DNA of 64,000 nt from Fistularia commersonii (taxonomy: Eukaryota > Chordata > Actinopteri > Syngnathiformes > Fistulariidae): assembly GCA_037954325.1 (NCBI GenBank), contig JBBMNZ010000035.1, positions 4,568,501 to 4,632,500 of the forward strand, in the 5' to 3' direction. This document shows, piece by piece, positions 35,644 to 45,990 of the stretch; position 1 is the first letter of the stretch, and the number at the start of each line of letters is the position of its first letter. A program made the position numbers and the translations under genes. The notes beneath the pieces were generated by a model. The model was given only the letters and a program-made list of their open reading frames with translations. It was not told where the DNA came from and ran no database searches.

Positions 35644-38206
35644 CCTGCAGATCAGGTCCGAGGATGGCCTTCCCCTGTCCGGCGTCCTTCTGTCTCTGAG
35701 TGGAGGACAGTTTCGCTCCAACCTGTTGACTCAGGACACCGGTCTCCTGACCTTCAGCAACCTGGTAGGAAGCCGATCTGCTCTTATCTTGTATTCCACC
35801 GCGCCGCGCGTCCTTCAGTCCCGGACATTGGATGGTGATTATGTTAATCTGCCCTGAGATGAAACATGTTTTTCTGTTCTACGTAAGCACAATTTTATTC
35901 CGTGTCTCTCTCCAGAGTCCCGGCCAGTACTACTTCAAGCCCATGATGAAGGAGTTCCGCTTCGAGCCGGCGTCTCAGATGATCACGGTGGAGGAGGGTC
36001 AGAACCTCAGTATCGATATTACCGGCATCAAAACCGCATACAGGTACCGCAACGCACCGGCCCCACTGTCAGAAGTGTCACCCGGGTTTTTATTCGGTTT
36101 CTCCCCTCCGCTCCTTTGGTCCTCAGCTGCTACGGGGCGGTGCAGTCTCTGAGCGGCGACGCTGAACGGGACGTCTCCGTGGAAGCGGTGGGCCAGGGGG
36201 AGTGCAGCCTCTACAGCGAGGACACGGTCACCGACGAGGAGGGACGATTCCGCCTCCGGGGTTTGCTGGTGAGCGCGCCAAACGGAGTTAGTCAGGCCGA
36301 GGGATGGACACCGCTGCAAGGCGGACGCAGGTCGGAAGAACGGGGACAAACCGCGCCTCCGGTCACTGGCCATCCCGACAAGTAGCGGCCGGTGAATACC
36401 GCGGTCCGGACGGCATTTTTACATTTACCCAATTTGGTCCTCTGAACATTTTAAAATGTTAAATTTCACAATATGTGAAGGATCTCAAGACGTGCAATAT
36501 CAACTCAGATAGGATATTTGATAGCAGCTAGAAGCTAGCCCACTGTTGTGAATTCTTTTTGGAGTTGCGGTGTTTAAAACCCCCTCCTCTAATCCCTTCC
36601 CCACAGCCGGGCTGCAAGTACCTGATCCAGCTGAGAGCCGAAGGCAACGACCACATCGAGCGGGCTCTACCCCAACACAGAGCCATCCAGGTGAGCCCGC
36701 CCATCCCGCATCCCGAAATGTCGATGAGAAATATAATAAAATGAAGTGTCCTTCATCGTGAAGGTGAAAAATGGTTCCCAAACCCCGCCGCCAACACCGA
36801 GGAACTTTTGAATGTCACAGCACTGAAGCCTCGGCGCGTCCCACCACGCAGCCCCTCCCCTCCCCCATAACGGGATGCTTTCGTAATTGAAATGTTGTAA
36901 TAAGTGTGGGAACCCCGTGATTAGGACTTATCTGCCGATAAGTCCTAATCACGGGGGGTTGGGGAGGGGGTCCGTTCTTTGCTCTCAACAAAAGCACAGA
37001 TAATCCCAGAGCAACTTTCTTTCCTTCCTTTTTTTTTTCCCCTCCCGTTCCCCTCCAAACTCTCGGTTCACCCCCCCCCCCTTCCTCCCACCGCCCCATC
37101 TGGAAAGTTCAGGCCCCCTAATCTCTCCGGCAAGCGCAGGAAACGCCTTAATTCCACTTAATTCTCTGTTATTATCACACCATGTGACGTGCGCAAGGCT
37201 TTTTTTTTTTTTATCTCCCGTTCACCTCATTTTTCTCCGGTCATATCTTCACGCTGAGCGCCGCGACGCTTCTCTCTCTCTCCCCCCTCCGCTCAGGTCG
37301 GCGGCAGCGACATTGAGGGGGTCAACATCATCGCCTTCAGACAGATAAATCAGTTCGACCTGAGCGGAAACGTCATCACGTCCCCCGAGCACCTGGCAAC
37401 GCTGTCGGTAGGTTTGTCAACTTCCTGGCCCTCATCTACGCGCTCAAACCTGTAATAACCGGTTCGCCTCTGCAGGTGAAGCTCTACAAGAGCGACAATC
37501 TGGACAACCCCATCAACAGCGTCTCTTTGGGACAGTCCCTCTTCTTCCACTTCCCTCCACTGGACAGGGACGGAGAGGTATTCACCCTTCCCAAGCCTTC
37601 GCCAACGGGTTCGACCCGTGCGCTGAACATCTCAAACATTTTTGTTCAATTTCTCTCCCAGACCTACGTGCTGTCGCTCTACTCCACGCTGTCCCGCTCG
37701 CAGTTCGACTTCACCCTCCCGCAGGTGTCCTTCTCCTCCACGGGCTACCACAAGCATGTGACCCTCACCTTTGACCCCACCGTAAGGAGAAGCCGTCCAT
37801 CCCGTGGCTATTACCCCCACCCCGTTTGATTCTTTACAGCGCGCACAAGTGTTGACATGATGGTCGCTCTCGGTGCCTTGTCGTTTCATCCCACAGCGTA
37901 AAGTGCCTGACCAGGACGTGGCCCAGGGCTCCTACATCGCCCTGCCCCTCACCCTGCTGCTCCTGCTGGCAGCGTACAACCACGAGAAAGTAAGCGTCCG
38001 CTTTAATCCAGGAAACGCAGAGCTTTGTTTTTTACGGACGCGTTTAACCCGTCCGGCGTTTGCTTTGCCTCCAGGTCATCCCCGTCCTCCTCCAGGTGGT
38101 CAACCGCATCCAGGGCGTGCGGAGCATGGCGCAGGCCGGCGGGGACGGCGCCTCCCTGGACGAGGCCAAACGCCAGGCCAAGAGGCAGAAGGCCAGGCGC
38201 ACATGA
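26778..38206 (+). CDS. nomo: Nodal modulator (NOMO), ER translocon-associated BOS complex subunit
   Basis: Thirty-one coding exons: 26778-26933, 27403-27492, 27581-27626, 27869-27969, 28449-28555, 28665-28737, 29566-29718, 29874-30011, 30108-30197, 30277-30382, 30456-30606, 30695-30872, 30991-31132, 31241-31372, 32014-32150, 32244-32331, 32517-32580, 32674-32769, 32880-33101, 33372-33454, 33714-33873, 33955-34081, 35651-35764, 35916-36043, 36127-36268, 36607-36690, 37297-37407, 37476-37577, 37662-37781, 37897-37989, 38075-38206. They sum to 3666 nt, 1221 aa; human NOMO is about 1222 aa, and I believe also 31 exons. NOMO is a type I ER membrane protein that works with nicalin and TMEM147 (BOS complex) at the multipass translocon. 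Seen: hydrophobic N-terminal signal (VLIFFWIIYSHFLTA), mature start DDIVVACGGFVKSDVEINYS, a chain of Ig/transthyretin-like beta domains (repeats such as VSREDGSFRLENMTTGTYTI), FSYWARAGEKITVTPSSKEL, SPGQYYFKPMMKEFRFEP, INQFDLSGNVIT, a C-terminal helix YIALPLTLLLLLAAYN and a basic KRQAKRQKARRT end. Exon 19 encodes a Q/E/R-rich, coiled-coil-like insert. Confidence 0.96.
28046..28415. mobile_element. hAT-type MITE in nomo intron 4
   Basis: The left end GTGTGCCAAACTCAAGACCTG and the right end TTTGAGTTTGACACCCCTG are imperfect inverted repeats of the CAGGGGTGTCAAACTC type, common for hAT non-autonomous elements in vertebrates. The GAGAGCCACATCGGCC segment next to the left end also fits. No coding capacity. 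Confidence 0.6.
28738..29565. other. nomo intron 6
   Basis: AT-rich intron with homopolymer T runs; nothing else is recognised in it. Confidence 0.6.
31373..32013. other. nomo intron 14
   Basis: AT-rich, with a short GT run just after the donor; no other feature is recognised. Confidence 0.6.
33470..33668 (+). repeat. Dispersed repeat (retroelement 3'-end-like) in nomo intron 20
   Basis: The segment is rich in TTGCAC words and ends GGAATTTCACTGTACAGGGA ... CTGTACCTGTGATAATAAACGCCTTGAACC. An AATAAA-containing, transcript-3'-end-like tail of this type is frequent in teleost interspersed repeats. The family is not determined. Confidence 0.5.
34082..35650. other. nomo intron 22, largest nomo intron
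   Basis: No exon or named transposon is recognised. It holds GT-rich microsatellites at about 34,757-34,780, 35,421-35,442 and 35,610-35,641. The last one runs up to the exon 23 acceptor (TGTGTGTGGCCTGCAG). Confidence 0.6.
36913..36956. repeat. Perfect 20-bp inverted repeat (hairpin) in nomo intron 26
   Basis: The arms at 36,913-36,932 (CCCCGTGATTAGGACTTATC) and 36,937-36,956 are exact reverse complements with a 4-nt loop TGCC, able to form a cruciform in DNA or a hairpin in the pre-mRNA. Confidence 0.92.
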
Positions 38207-39985
38207 GCTCCGACCGGGGGGCCCGCCAAAGTCTTTGGGCACCAACCACTTGACTTTCATGACCGCGCCCTGATCGGCCATTTTGTTTTTTTGTTTGTCA
38301 GTCATTTTCCAAAAGACTGTCAATGTTTGTGATTGATGAGCCAATTTTTTTTTTTTTTTTTTTTTTAATATACATCAACCTTTGTGATTTGAATAAGTCA
38401 GCTGTTTTTGATGGTGTTTTGAAGGCACTGACCGGACAGTCACCTCGGCCTCCGCGTTCCTGGATCCCGGAACGGACTCTCGGGTTCTAACCCCTCGAGT
38501 AGCAGCCGACAGGCGGCCTTTTACTCTGAGGAGCCCTGCTGGAGGCCCTACACGCCGAAACACTCCAAATTAGTATTAATCGAGCAGCTGTTTGTTTTTT
38601 GTTTCTTTGTTTTTTTTAATTTATTGTTTTTTTTTTTTTTTCAATTGTAGGCTATTTAGACTTGAGATCGAAGCTAATCAAACTCCTAACCGCGTTGACG
38701 GCCATGATTCCTCGAGCGACGGAAAACACGTGGCCGCGACGAGCCGTGGCCATGACTCCCCTCCGATCCCGTCGCCGGTGGTGTTTAAGAAGGTTTGGAC
38801 TTGGAATACTTTCTGGATGAGATATTATTAGTTTTTTGTTTTTATTTGTGTTTGTTTTTGAGGGGCTGGGTGAGGTTGGGGAGCCAAGAAGATTAATTTA
38901 TTACCTAATCCGGTGAGAGTGTTTATGGGAAATGTGTTTGTGTTTGACTTCCTGTTATCCGCGATCTGACATCAGCCAAGGTGAAAAAATAAATAGGGGG
39001 ATATTTCCGCGTCTCCGCCCTGAACTTGGTGTGATCGGCCCGCGCTGGTTATCTACCCGCTGACATGGACTCCCGTTATTTCTCTTTCGGGAGAGCTGAT
39101 TGGTTGGCTTTCCAGACCGTTTGGTCTGAACTGTGTTCCGATCATAAAAGTTGTGACTGGAAGGAAACTCAATTTCCGTGTGTTTTGTTGCGTCTCCTCT
39201 AGGGGACAGTGTGATATCAGACGTGAACGTCTCCACGGAAACGACACAAACGGGCTCCTCCTCGTCCTCCCAGGGACGAAGCTCACGCCGCTCCGTTGGC
39301 ATTTAATGAAAATGGGCTCTTCCCAGAAAACCAACCACGTACTCCTCCGACGCTGTTCGGTCAGCTCAACAACACGGCGTATTGGTAGACATGGGCAGGA
39401 AGACCACAGAAAGCACTCAGGCGCTTCGCAATCCAGGCCAGTGTCAGGGCTTTACAGAAACCAAAGTATTTTCACTTCCTGGAACTTGAGCATGTCGGCT
39501 AATCAGACCAGGCTCCGCGGTTACCGGGCAAATTACATCTCAGTCCGGCGAAATTCAGGTGGAGGGAAGTGACGTGACTGTTGAACCAGCCTCCATCTTT
39601 GTTTCCTGGGCAAACCAACCTGAGCGCGACCCCTCGTCTTAGGTGTTCCAGGGCCGGTTCAAGAGTCACAGCTAGCGTCACGGGGAGCTACAACCGTCGA
39701 TGGGAGGCGGAAAGGGAGAGATGGTAGCCGTGGTGATATATCCAGCCGTCGGTTTCGCTGCCTCCCAAAACGAAAGCAAACTGCAATCACAAGGCTATGA
39801 ACACTGCATAAAAGGTCCGAAAGTACATTTATTACTGCAGCCCGGGTGCCGAAACACCTTGAACTGCTAACTCTCATGTGACTAATTTGATGGATTACAG
39901 AACCGCCCATAGCAACATGCAGTAGCTCACTTGTGCTACATCTTAACATCCAAGATCCAGTTATTGATAACTGTCACTCAGTTGA
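38207..39985. other. nomo 3' UTR and flank
   Basis: After the nomo stop codon come about 150 bases and a T-rich run (38,347-38,366). A candidate AATAAA at 38,988-38,993 is about 780 bases downstream and would allow a long 3' UTR. No closer canonical signal was found. No gene is recognised up to the LINE at 39,987. Confidence 0.45.
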
Positions 39986-39986
39986 G

Positions 39987-40058
39987 CATCCATCCATCCG
40001 TCCGTCCGTCCGTCCGTCCATCCATCCATCCATCCATCCATCCATCCATCCATCCATC
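39987..40058 (+). repeat. (CCAT)n/(CCGT)n tract, microsatellite tail of the LINE
   Basis: About 17 tetranucleotide units, CCAT with a CCGT block inside. It abuts the minus-strand 3' end of the LINE relic, whose last bases read CAGATAAGCCGAGGAAGATG on that strand; such a tail is typical of fish L2/CR1-like elements. Confidence 0.85.
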
Positions 40059-41095
40059 TTCCTCGGCTTATCTGGAGTTGGGTTGCGGCGGCAGCAGCGG
40101 GAGCAGTGAGGCCCAGATCTCCCTCTTCCCCGCCACATGGTCCAGGTCCTCTGGGGGGACCCCAAGACATTCCCAGGCCAGCCTGGAGACATAGTCTCTC
40201 CAGCGGGTCTTCCCCGCGGTCTCCTCCCAGGAGGCGTCCAGGAAGCATCCTGACCAGATCCCCGAGCCCCCTCATCTGGCTCCTCTCTCTGTGGAGGAGC
40301 AGCGGCTCTTTGCCAAGCTCCTCCCGGATGACCGAACTTCTCACCCCATCTCGAAGGGAGAGTCCGGCCACCCTGCCGAGGCGACTCATTTTAGCCGCTT
40401 GTATCCGCATTCCCATTCTTTTGGTCACCACCCGGAGCTCGTGACCATAGGTGAGGGTGGGGATGTAGATCGACCGGTAAATTGACCTCTTCACCACGAC
40501 AGACCGGTACAGAGATCGCATCGCTGCAGACGCCGCTCCGATCCGCCCGTCAATGTCCCGCTCCATCCTTCCTTCACTCTTGAACGAGACCCAGAGATAC
40601 TTGAACTCCTTCACTTGGGGTAGGACCTCTTTGGGGTAGGACCTCTTCCCCAACCCGGAGTGGGCGTTCCAACTGTTTCCGGTTGAGCACCATGGTCTCG
40701 GATTTTGGAAGCGCTGATCCTCATCCCGGCCGCTTCACATTCTGCTGCGAACCGTTCCAGTGAGAGCTGGAAGCCAACAGAACCGCATCATCTGCCAAAA
40801 GCAGAGATTCGATCCCGCAGCCACCAAACCGGATCCCCACGACACCCTGGCTGCGCCTAGAAATTCTGTCCATAAAAGTACGGCGGGTTTCGATACCCCG
40901 TACTCCCGGACCCCCCCCCCCCACAGGATTTCCCTCTATACACGGTCGAATGCTTTCTCCAGGTCCACAAAACACGTAGACTGGTCGGACAAACTCCAGT
41001 GCCTCCTCCAGGAGCCTGCAGAGGATGTAGAGCTGGTCCACTGTTCCACGACCAGGACGAAAACCACAGACCTTACCGGGGAGGCTGAGGGTGAT
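40059..41095 (-). pseudogene. Non-LTR retrotransposon (LINE, L2/CR1/Rex1-like) reverse transcriptase relic
   Basis: Minus-strand frames contain broken reverse transcriptase pieces. The 5' part (about 41,041-40,721) reads GTVDQLYILCRLLEEALEFV and later MDRISRRSQG and ESLLLADDAVLLASS, the catalytic block with LADD in place of the usual FADD. The 3' part (about 40,653-40,060) has EFKYLWVSFKSEGRMERDID, IGAASAAMRSLYRSVV and TYGHELRVVTKRM. The frame shifts between the parts. The stretch between the family's palm motif and MDRIS is deleted. The copy is 5'-truncated near 41,095 and ends in the tetranucleotide tail. Dead copy. Confidence 0.85.
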
Positions 41096-42470
41096 TTAAG
41101 ATATTACTGCAGTATTTTACTTCATGTTAGCCAAGATATACTTTCTTCGATAGGTTACGTAGATGCTGCAAACAGGAATACTGTTTATCATGACGTAATT
41201 TGTATAATAGTATATACTATTTTGGGGATCGGAAATAGTTTTTCTTCTCGTGGAGCCACCGTTGGCTCTCGTCTCTTCGTCTTCCTTTGGAAGGAACAAT
41301 GGATGCTATTGTCTCTGTCGCATCGCTCAAGGTCGACGCCTTTTCCACAGGTGGGGCTCATTTGCCGCTATTTTTACCTTCAGCCGATCGGCGTGATCGT
41401 CTCGTCTCCGTGACGCGCCGCCGTGCAGCTGCTCGTCGACGCGCGGCTTCTTTCCGCTCGGCTCATTATACCAGCATTGTTTTAAAGTTAGCAGCTGTTC
41501 TCTCTCCCTACCTGCGCATCTGTTAGCGGTTCCCAAATTGTTTTTATTTTCTTCCACTGGGGGGCTTTGGGGATCGCTGAGGGTTTATAAGAGGTCCCCG
41601 GCAAATAAAGGATTAGCGTAAGCTTTTAAAACAAGATAATGTGTAGAATTAGGAGTCTCATCAGAGCTTTCCCCTCAAATCCTTCTGTTCCCCCTGAGTG
41701 TGAATGCGTGAGGAGGAAGAGCGGTGAAGTCATCTCTCGTCGCCCCTTCCAGTCAGAATGCCTCGGGCGAGAAGGTCTTGTCCTTCCCGAAAAACCCAAT
41801 TTCTGCTTGAGTGATGTGATCAGGGAAAAAAAAAAAACCTCCGCCCGAAACAATGAATTTCCCTCCAAAGCCCCGGCGACCGGAGCTTCTACTCAGACGC
41901 CGTTTGTTATGAGTTTTCAGCATGAATACACCTGAGTCCTGTTACTTCCCGCCAGCCATGGCGATGGTCCGGGAGATCCTTCCCTCCCCCTCCCGTTCCT
42001 CGGGGCAGCGGTGGCAGATACCAGCCCTGGAAAATGACTGCAGGATGGGTGTCTTATAAAAACTGAAGCGCAAGCTGATGTGGTCGCCTTGGATTGCTGG
42101 AAAAATCCCCTGCACCCACAAAAAAAGCCGTCGTCACTCCGCTCTGTGCCTCACTAGCGCCCCTTGTGGCCGAAATGAGAAATGCACCAAAATCCCCTTT
42201 GTGTTTAAAGATGAACCCCAATTCCAGTTTGATCTCGGATTAAACAAAAACATATTTAGTTTTATTTTGAAAATCTTTGCTTCCTGTGAAATGCAGCGCG
42301 CGTGGAATTTATGCTTCGTTCGGTCTCCTGGTCGGAGAAGGGAGGGAGCTACACGTTGGTGCCCTCATCGTCCCATCCCCGTGATGACCTCCTCCCTCCA
42401 TCGCACCCATGAAAATTAAAAAAAGAAAAAATCTGACAGGTTCCCCTCCCCTCCCCTCCTCCCTCTCACT
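41096..42470. other. Intergenic stretch without recognised genes
   Basis: No domain-bearing ORF. A CTCF-like word on the minus strand (CCACAAGGGGCGCTAG) lies at about 42,154-42,169. The remainder shows nothing I can name. Confidence 0.5.
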
Positions 42471-42472
42471 CT

Positions 42473-42497
42473 ATCCATCCATCCATCCATCCATCAT
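42473..42497 (+). repeat. Short (CCAT)n tract
   Basis: About six CCAT units in intergenic DNA. Confidence 0.8.
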
Positions 42498-43949
42498 GCC
42501 GCTCGTCTCCTCTCCGAGCCCCTGGTTCCGATACACCGGTGCCGGAGTCTATACTGTCATCTGTATGGTCAACGGAGCCTGACAAAATGGGAGGAAGAGG
42601 AGGCGGAGGCCGTGTCTGGTGAGTGAAGAGAGCCGAGCAGTCGATCACTTTAGAGTTGCAGAAGTCCTTGAGCAAAGTCGAGGGAGGAGGTGGTGGAGGA
42701 GGGCAGATTCCCCCGCCACTCCCCCTAAAAGGCTTCCGCTCGCGGAGACCTTTTCTTTTGGAACATCAGCCGGATGAACGTTGAATGTTAATATTTTAAC
42801 ATCAGCTTGCGGCGCTGCCACCATCGATTCGTGCCCGGCCAGTCATTAACACCCCCCCCCCCCCCCCCAGCCCCTCCCTCACCACACACACACACACACA
42901 CACACACACGGTGTGAGCTCGACTTCGCTCAAACCCAGGGAGGTTTGAATCATCATTTTTTTAATTTGAGTCCTTTTCTTCTTCTCAATGATTGAAACGA
43001 TATGAAGTTCGGGGGCATCGCCACGGCAACAAGGTTGCCGGTTCGATTCCAACACCGTTCTCCGCGTTCTCCGGTCTTCATCCCACCATCCAGAACCCGT
43101 CAGGAAGTTCATGGAAGACTTTTAAATGTGAACGTTTGGATGTCTCCACGTGGGGACACTGTGATTGACAGATGACACGCTCAAATTAAGCCCCGCCTCT
43201 TTCTATTACATGTAATAGAAAATGAATGAATGCAGAAAAGACAGAAATTAAACTTATTTTTTTATATATATTTAATTCATGACAGTTGCACTGTTGCAGT
43301 GCAATAAAGCCAAAGTATTAGTGTTATTCCTCTCCCTCACTTTTAATCGATGGAAGTCTCCGGATCGATCGCGGCCGCCGCCCAGATGAAGAGTGACCTC
43401 TCTGCGTTTTCGCGGAGAGCAATATATTGTTGTTTGTATTCCAACCCTGTCTGTCAATAACAAAAAAAAAAAAGAAGATAAAAGATGGACGCCGTTATGG
43501 CGTTCGTCTCATCCCGCGCTCTTCTTCTGCAGGATGTTCACCAAATCCGTCAGTATCCAAAAAAAAAAAAACGCTAATGAGGTTTCCTTTTTTTTTTTTT
43601 TTCTTCTTTCATTAGTTATCTTGGCTGCGCAGCGACGACACACATTAACCCAAAAATAAAAATGAAAGCAGCCGTCAACGCTGGATTAAAAACAAAACGA
43701 AAAAAAAAACCAGGCAGTCTGGAATGGGAGCCGGCAGTGATTGAGGATAATGGGGGAAGAGGGAAGTTTCTTCTTTTTGTTTCCGGAGCGTCACTGCTGC
43801 CAGGGCTTTCAGCCGACGCGGGAAACAGGAGGTTTTGATGGCCGAGCTAGCAGCCGAACGAGTTTCCAGGTAAATTGAAGCGGATTGGCGTTTAATCCCA
43901 ACAGAAGCGTCTGAAAAACCGGAAACCCAGATGTTAGTCTGGATAAAAA
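42498..43949. other. Intergenic stretch with simple repeats and a tRNA-like repeat relic
   Basis: Contains a C homopolymer (about 42,852-42,870), (CA)n at 42,885-42,908 and, at about 43,000-43,095, GGCAACAAGGTTGCCGGTTC followed by a B-box-like GGTTCGATTCC, which resembles the tRNA-like repeat in gsg1l intron 4. A TGATTGACAG...CCCCGCCTC...AATGAATG module sits at 43,160-43,230 and recurs further on. No gene. Confidence 0.5.
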
Positions 43950-44382
43950 TCAGTAAACCCTAATCACAATCGGTTTTCGATCAAATTTTGACCTGCAAAC
44001 AAGCCTCGGTCCACGAACACACAAACAAACTCACGGGCTTTCTGCATTGTCGCGTTGTTGCGTTGTAGCATTGTAGCGTAGCGGTTGTTGTGTGTGCTAC
44101 TCCGCATTGTTTCGATGGTTCATTGTTATTTTCTCCTGCTATAACGCTTTTTTGTGCTTTTTTTCAACAAGTCACCTCTCATGATGGTTCCCAAAAAGGA
44201 CGTGTGATAACGGTCCACAAACACACAAACAAACTCACAGGCTTCCTGCGTTGTTGGGTTGTAGCATTGTAGCGTAGCGGTAGCCGTGCGTGCTACTCCG
44301 CGTTGTTTACATCATTCATCGTTATTTTCTCCTGCTGTAACACTTTTTTGTGCCTTTTTTTTTCCCCAACAAGTCAGCCCTC

Positions 44383-44745
44383 ATGATGGTTCCCAAAAAT
44401 GTTAAAAGTACAAATGATAGCGGTTTTAAGAGGAAATTAGGAATTACAGTCCGTCAGAAGGAAATAAAAGCTAAACGTTGGAGTGGTGTTGGTGTTACAC
44501 ATCTTGCCAAGCACAATCTGTACTGCAGATGTGCTAAAGATGGGCAATGTGGCTAAAGGGGTGACTACATTAACCAAGCAAAGGTCTCCAGTCTTTAAAG
44601 AAGAAGAAGAAAAGTGATTGTTAGCTTGGATGAAAGAAAGACAGCTTGCCAGAGATAGCGTCTGCGAGAAGGCTTTACTTTTGCTGATTTTAGTGAAGGA
44701 AACGCGGAGTGCAAGTGCTGGCAAGAGGAGAAAAAACACCTGAAA
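44383..44745 (+). pseudogene. Tigger/pogo-like transposase N-terminal relic
   Basis: About 120 codons over at least two frames. No DDE catalytic domain is present. The remnant ends at about 44,745, followed by non-coding DNA up to the LTR insertion. Not functional. Confidence 0.6.
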
Positions 44746-44905
44746 CACATCCATAATTAGGTTTATCTTTAATTCCTTTCTTTATTTTTGCCACAAAACA
44801 ACCCGTAAAAAAAAGTTTCCAAAGAGTACAGTTTGTTTTCAGGAGCTGGCAAACGGATCAGAGGGATTTACACTGTTTTCAACAGGAAAAATACATTTTG
44901 TTCGT

Positions 44906-44909
44906 GAAC
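44906..44909. repeat. Target-site duplication, left copy (GAAC)
   Basis: GAAC directly precedes the left LTR and is repeated at 48,856-48,859 directly after the right LTR. Joining the flanks across it gives a continuous older transposon sequence. Confidence 0.85.
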
Positions 44910-45021
44910 TGTCCGTTTTTGTGGCTCCTGCCACGGGACCGGACTTTGTTGTCCCGGTGTGTTCAGATTATCATTCAGGGAAAAACGTCACAACGGCCAG
45001 GAACTAATCAAGCAAGAATGG

Positions 45022-45027
45022 TTTATT
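45022..45027 (-). terminator. LTR polyadenylation signal
   Basis: AATAAA on the minus strand, context CTTTGAATAAACCATTC, in the R/U5 portion of the left LTR where the element's transcript would be processed. Confidence 0.65.
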
Positions 45028-45178
45028 CAAAGTCAGGAAAATACACTTACGAGATATCCCGGGCCAGAATGAATGTCACCCCGCGAGGATCGTTCGGCTC
45101 CTCTAGACACCCGCTGAGACGCGTCCAGTCGAATGTGTAGATGAAGAAGTTCTGGCCCCGATCCAAAGGATCAGGCTC

Positions 45179-45186
45179 ATTTTATA
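45179..45186 (-). promoter_or_regulatory. LTR TATA box
   Basis: TATAAAAT on the minus strand, in the context AAGGTATAAAATGAGCC, about 155 bases before the LTR AATAAA. An identical copy lies in the other LTR at about 48,305-48,312. Confidence 0.7.
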
Positions 45187-45729
45187 CCTTTTGGCCAAAA
45201 GGGTCGGAGGGAGTCCTGACAATGGCTTCCCCGACCCCCCCCGGTTTTACGCTCTCTAGGAGTGCGGCCATCTGGGGTGCGGGCATCGTAAACTGCGCTT
45301 CGATCAGAGCTGTTGGTCGGAGGAAGTTTTGATAAACTTCCTCCGACCCCTGGTTTACGCTCTCTTGGACTGTGAGCACCTGGGTTGTGTAAAACCGTGC
45401 TTTGATCGAAGTCGCGGTTCGGAAGAAGTCCTGATAATGACTTCCTCCGACCCCTGGCTCTAGTCGATTATCCCCGGGGGGTGTCATTGGAACAGCAGGG
45501 TAGCGCATTCCTTCACCTTACATGATGGGGTCTCACAGTTACATTTTACAGTCTTTGCAATTGATAGCGAAATAATGATGTGAGGTTGGAGATTCTATAA
45601 TTTGACGTAGGAGATTTTGCAAGTCCCTCTCTTGACGTGAGCGTCCCCACGTCACACAAGGACTACAAAAAATAAGTAAATACAACAAATGCGTGCAAAC
45701 ACAAGGTATTATAACGGAATATTCTGACA

Positions 45730-45741
45730 ATCCCTCTCTTG
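45730..45741 (-). other. Polypurine tract next to the 3' LTR
   Basis: The minus strand reads CAAGAGAGGGAT immediately before the LTR's TGTCAG. The same AAGAGAGGGA word recurs inside U3 at about 45,628-45,637, apparently a duplicated polypurine tract. Confidence 0.7.
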
Positions 45742-45990
45742 GTGTGACTTTGTCACACCACAACTCCTGAGAATGGCCTAGTACAGTATGCCAGGGTGTA
45801 GACTTCATCATTCTAGTGTTCTTAATTGTGTGATTGTTTTAGCTTTGCGATCTTTCTGTATGTTTGGTCCTCTGTCAGGTGCCTTCTTCGTGTTGTGCGT
45901 CAGGATCGTGTTGCAGTGAGTGCAGAGGTGCACACGTGCCTCACCGACTTTTTTCTAAAAGTGTTTTTCTTCAGACAGCCGGAGGTGTGT

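Larger units (their letters stand above)
43950..44909 (+). mobile_element. Degraded Tigger/pogo-like DNA transposon, left portion
   Basis: A tandemly doubled leader of about 204 bp (44,009-44,212 and 44,213-44,400; both contain TGTAGCATTGTAGCGTAGCG and CTCATGATGGTTCCCAAAAA) is followed by a coding relic at 44,383-44,745. The relic reads MMVPKNVKSTNDSGFKRKLG and then, across frame breaks, TLTKQRSPVFKEEE, AWMKERQLARDSVCEKALLL and LVKETRSASAGKRR. These resemble the N-terminal CENP-B-type DNA-binding part of pogo/Tigger transposases. The LTR element at 44,910 interrupts the copy, which resumes at 48,860. The left end of the copy is not resolved. Confidence 0.65.
44910..45729 (-). repeat. 3' LTR of the retroelement (left copy)
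   Basis: 820 bp, TG...CA. On the minus strand U3 comes first. A TATAAAAT box lies at 45,179-45,186 and AATAAA at 45,022-45,027, which places R between roughly 45,150 and 45,000. U3 contains three imperfect copies (starting about 45,202, 45,315 and 45,416; spacing 113 and 101 bp) of a GGTCGGAGGAAGT...ACTTCCTCCGACC module; the middle copy is a near-perfect hairpin. The module layout suggests tandem enhancers. Confidence 0.92.

Noticed and set aside
36913..36956. MicroRNA precursor
   Set aside because: Stem of 20 bp with a 4-nt loop is too short for Drosha processing; kept only as a hairpin.
43000..43095. Possible tRNA gene (B-box GGTTCGATTCC)
   Set aside because: No acceptor or anticodon stem can be folded; better explained as a decayed tRNA-like repeat.
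45182..45508. 108-codon ORF inside each LTR
   Set aside because: Lies in U3 and overlaps the triple repeat module; no domain. Its presence in both LTRs only reflects LTR identity.
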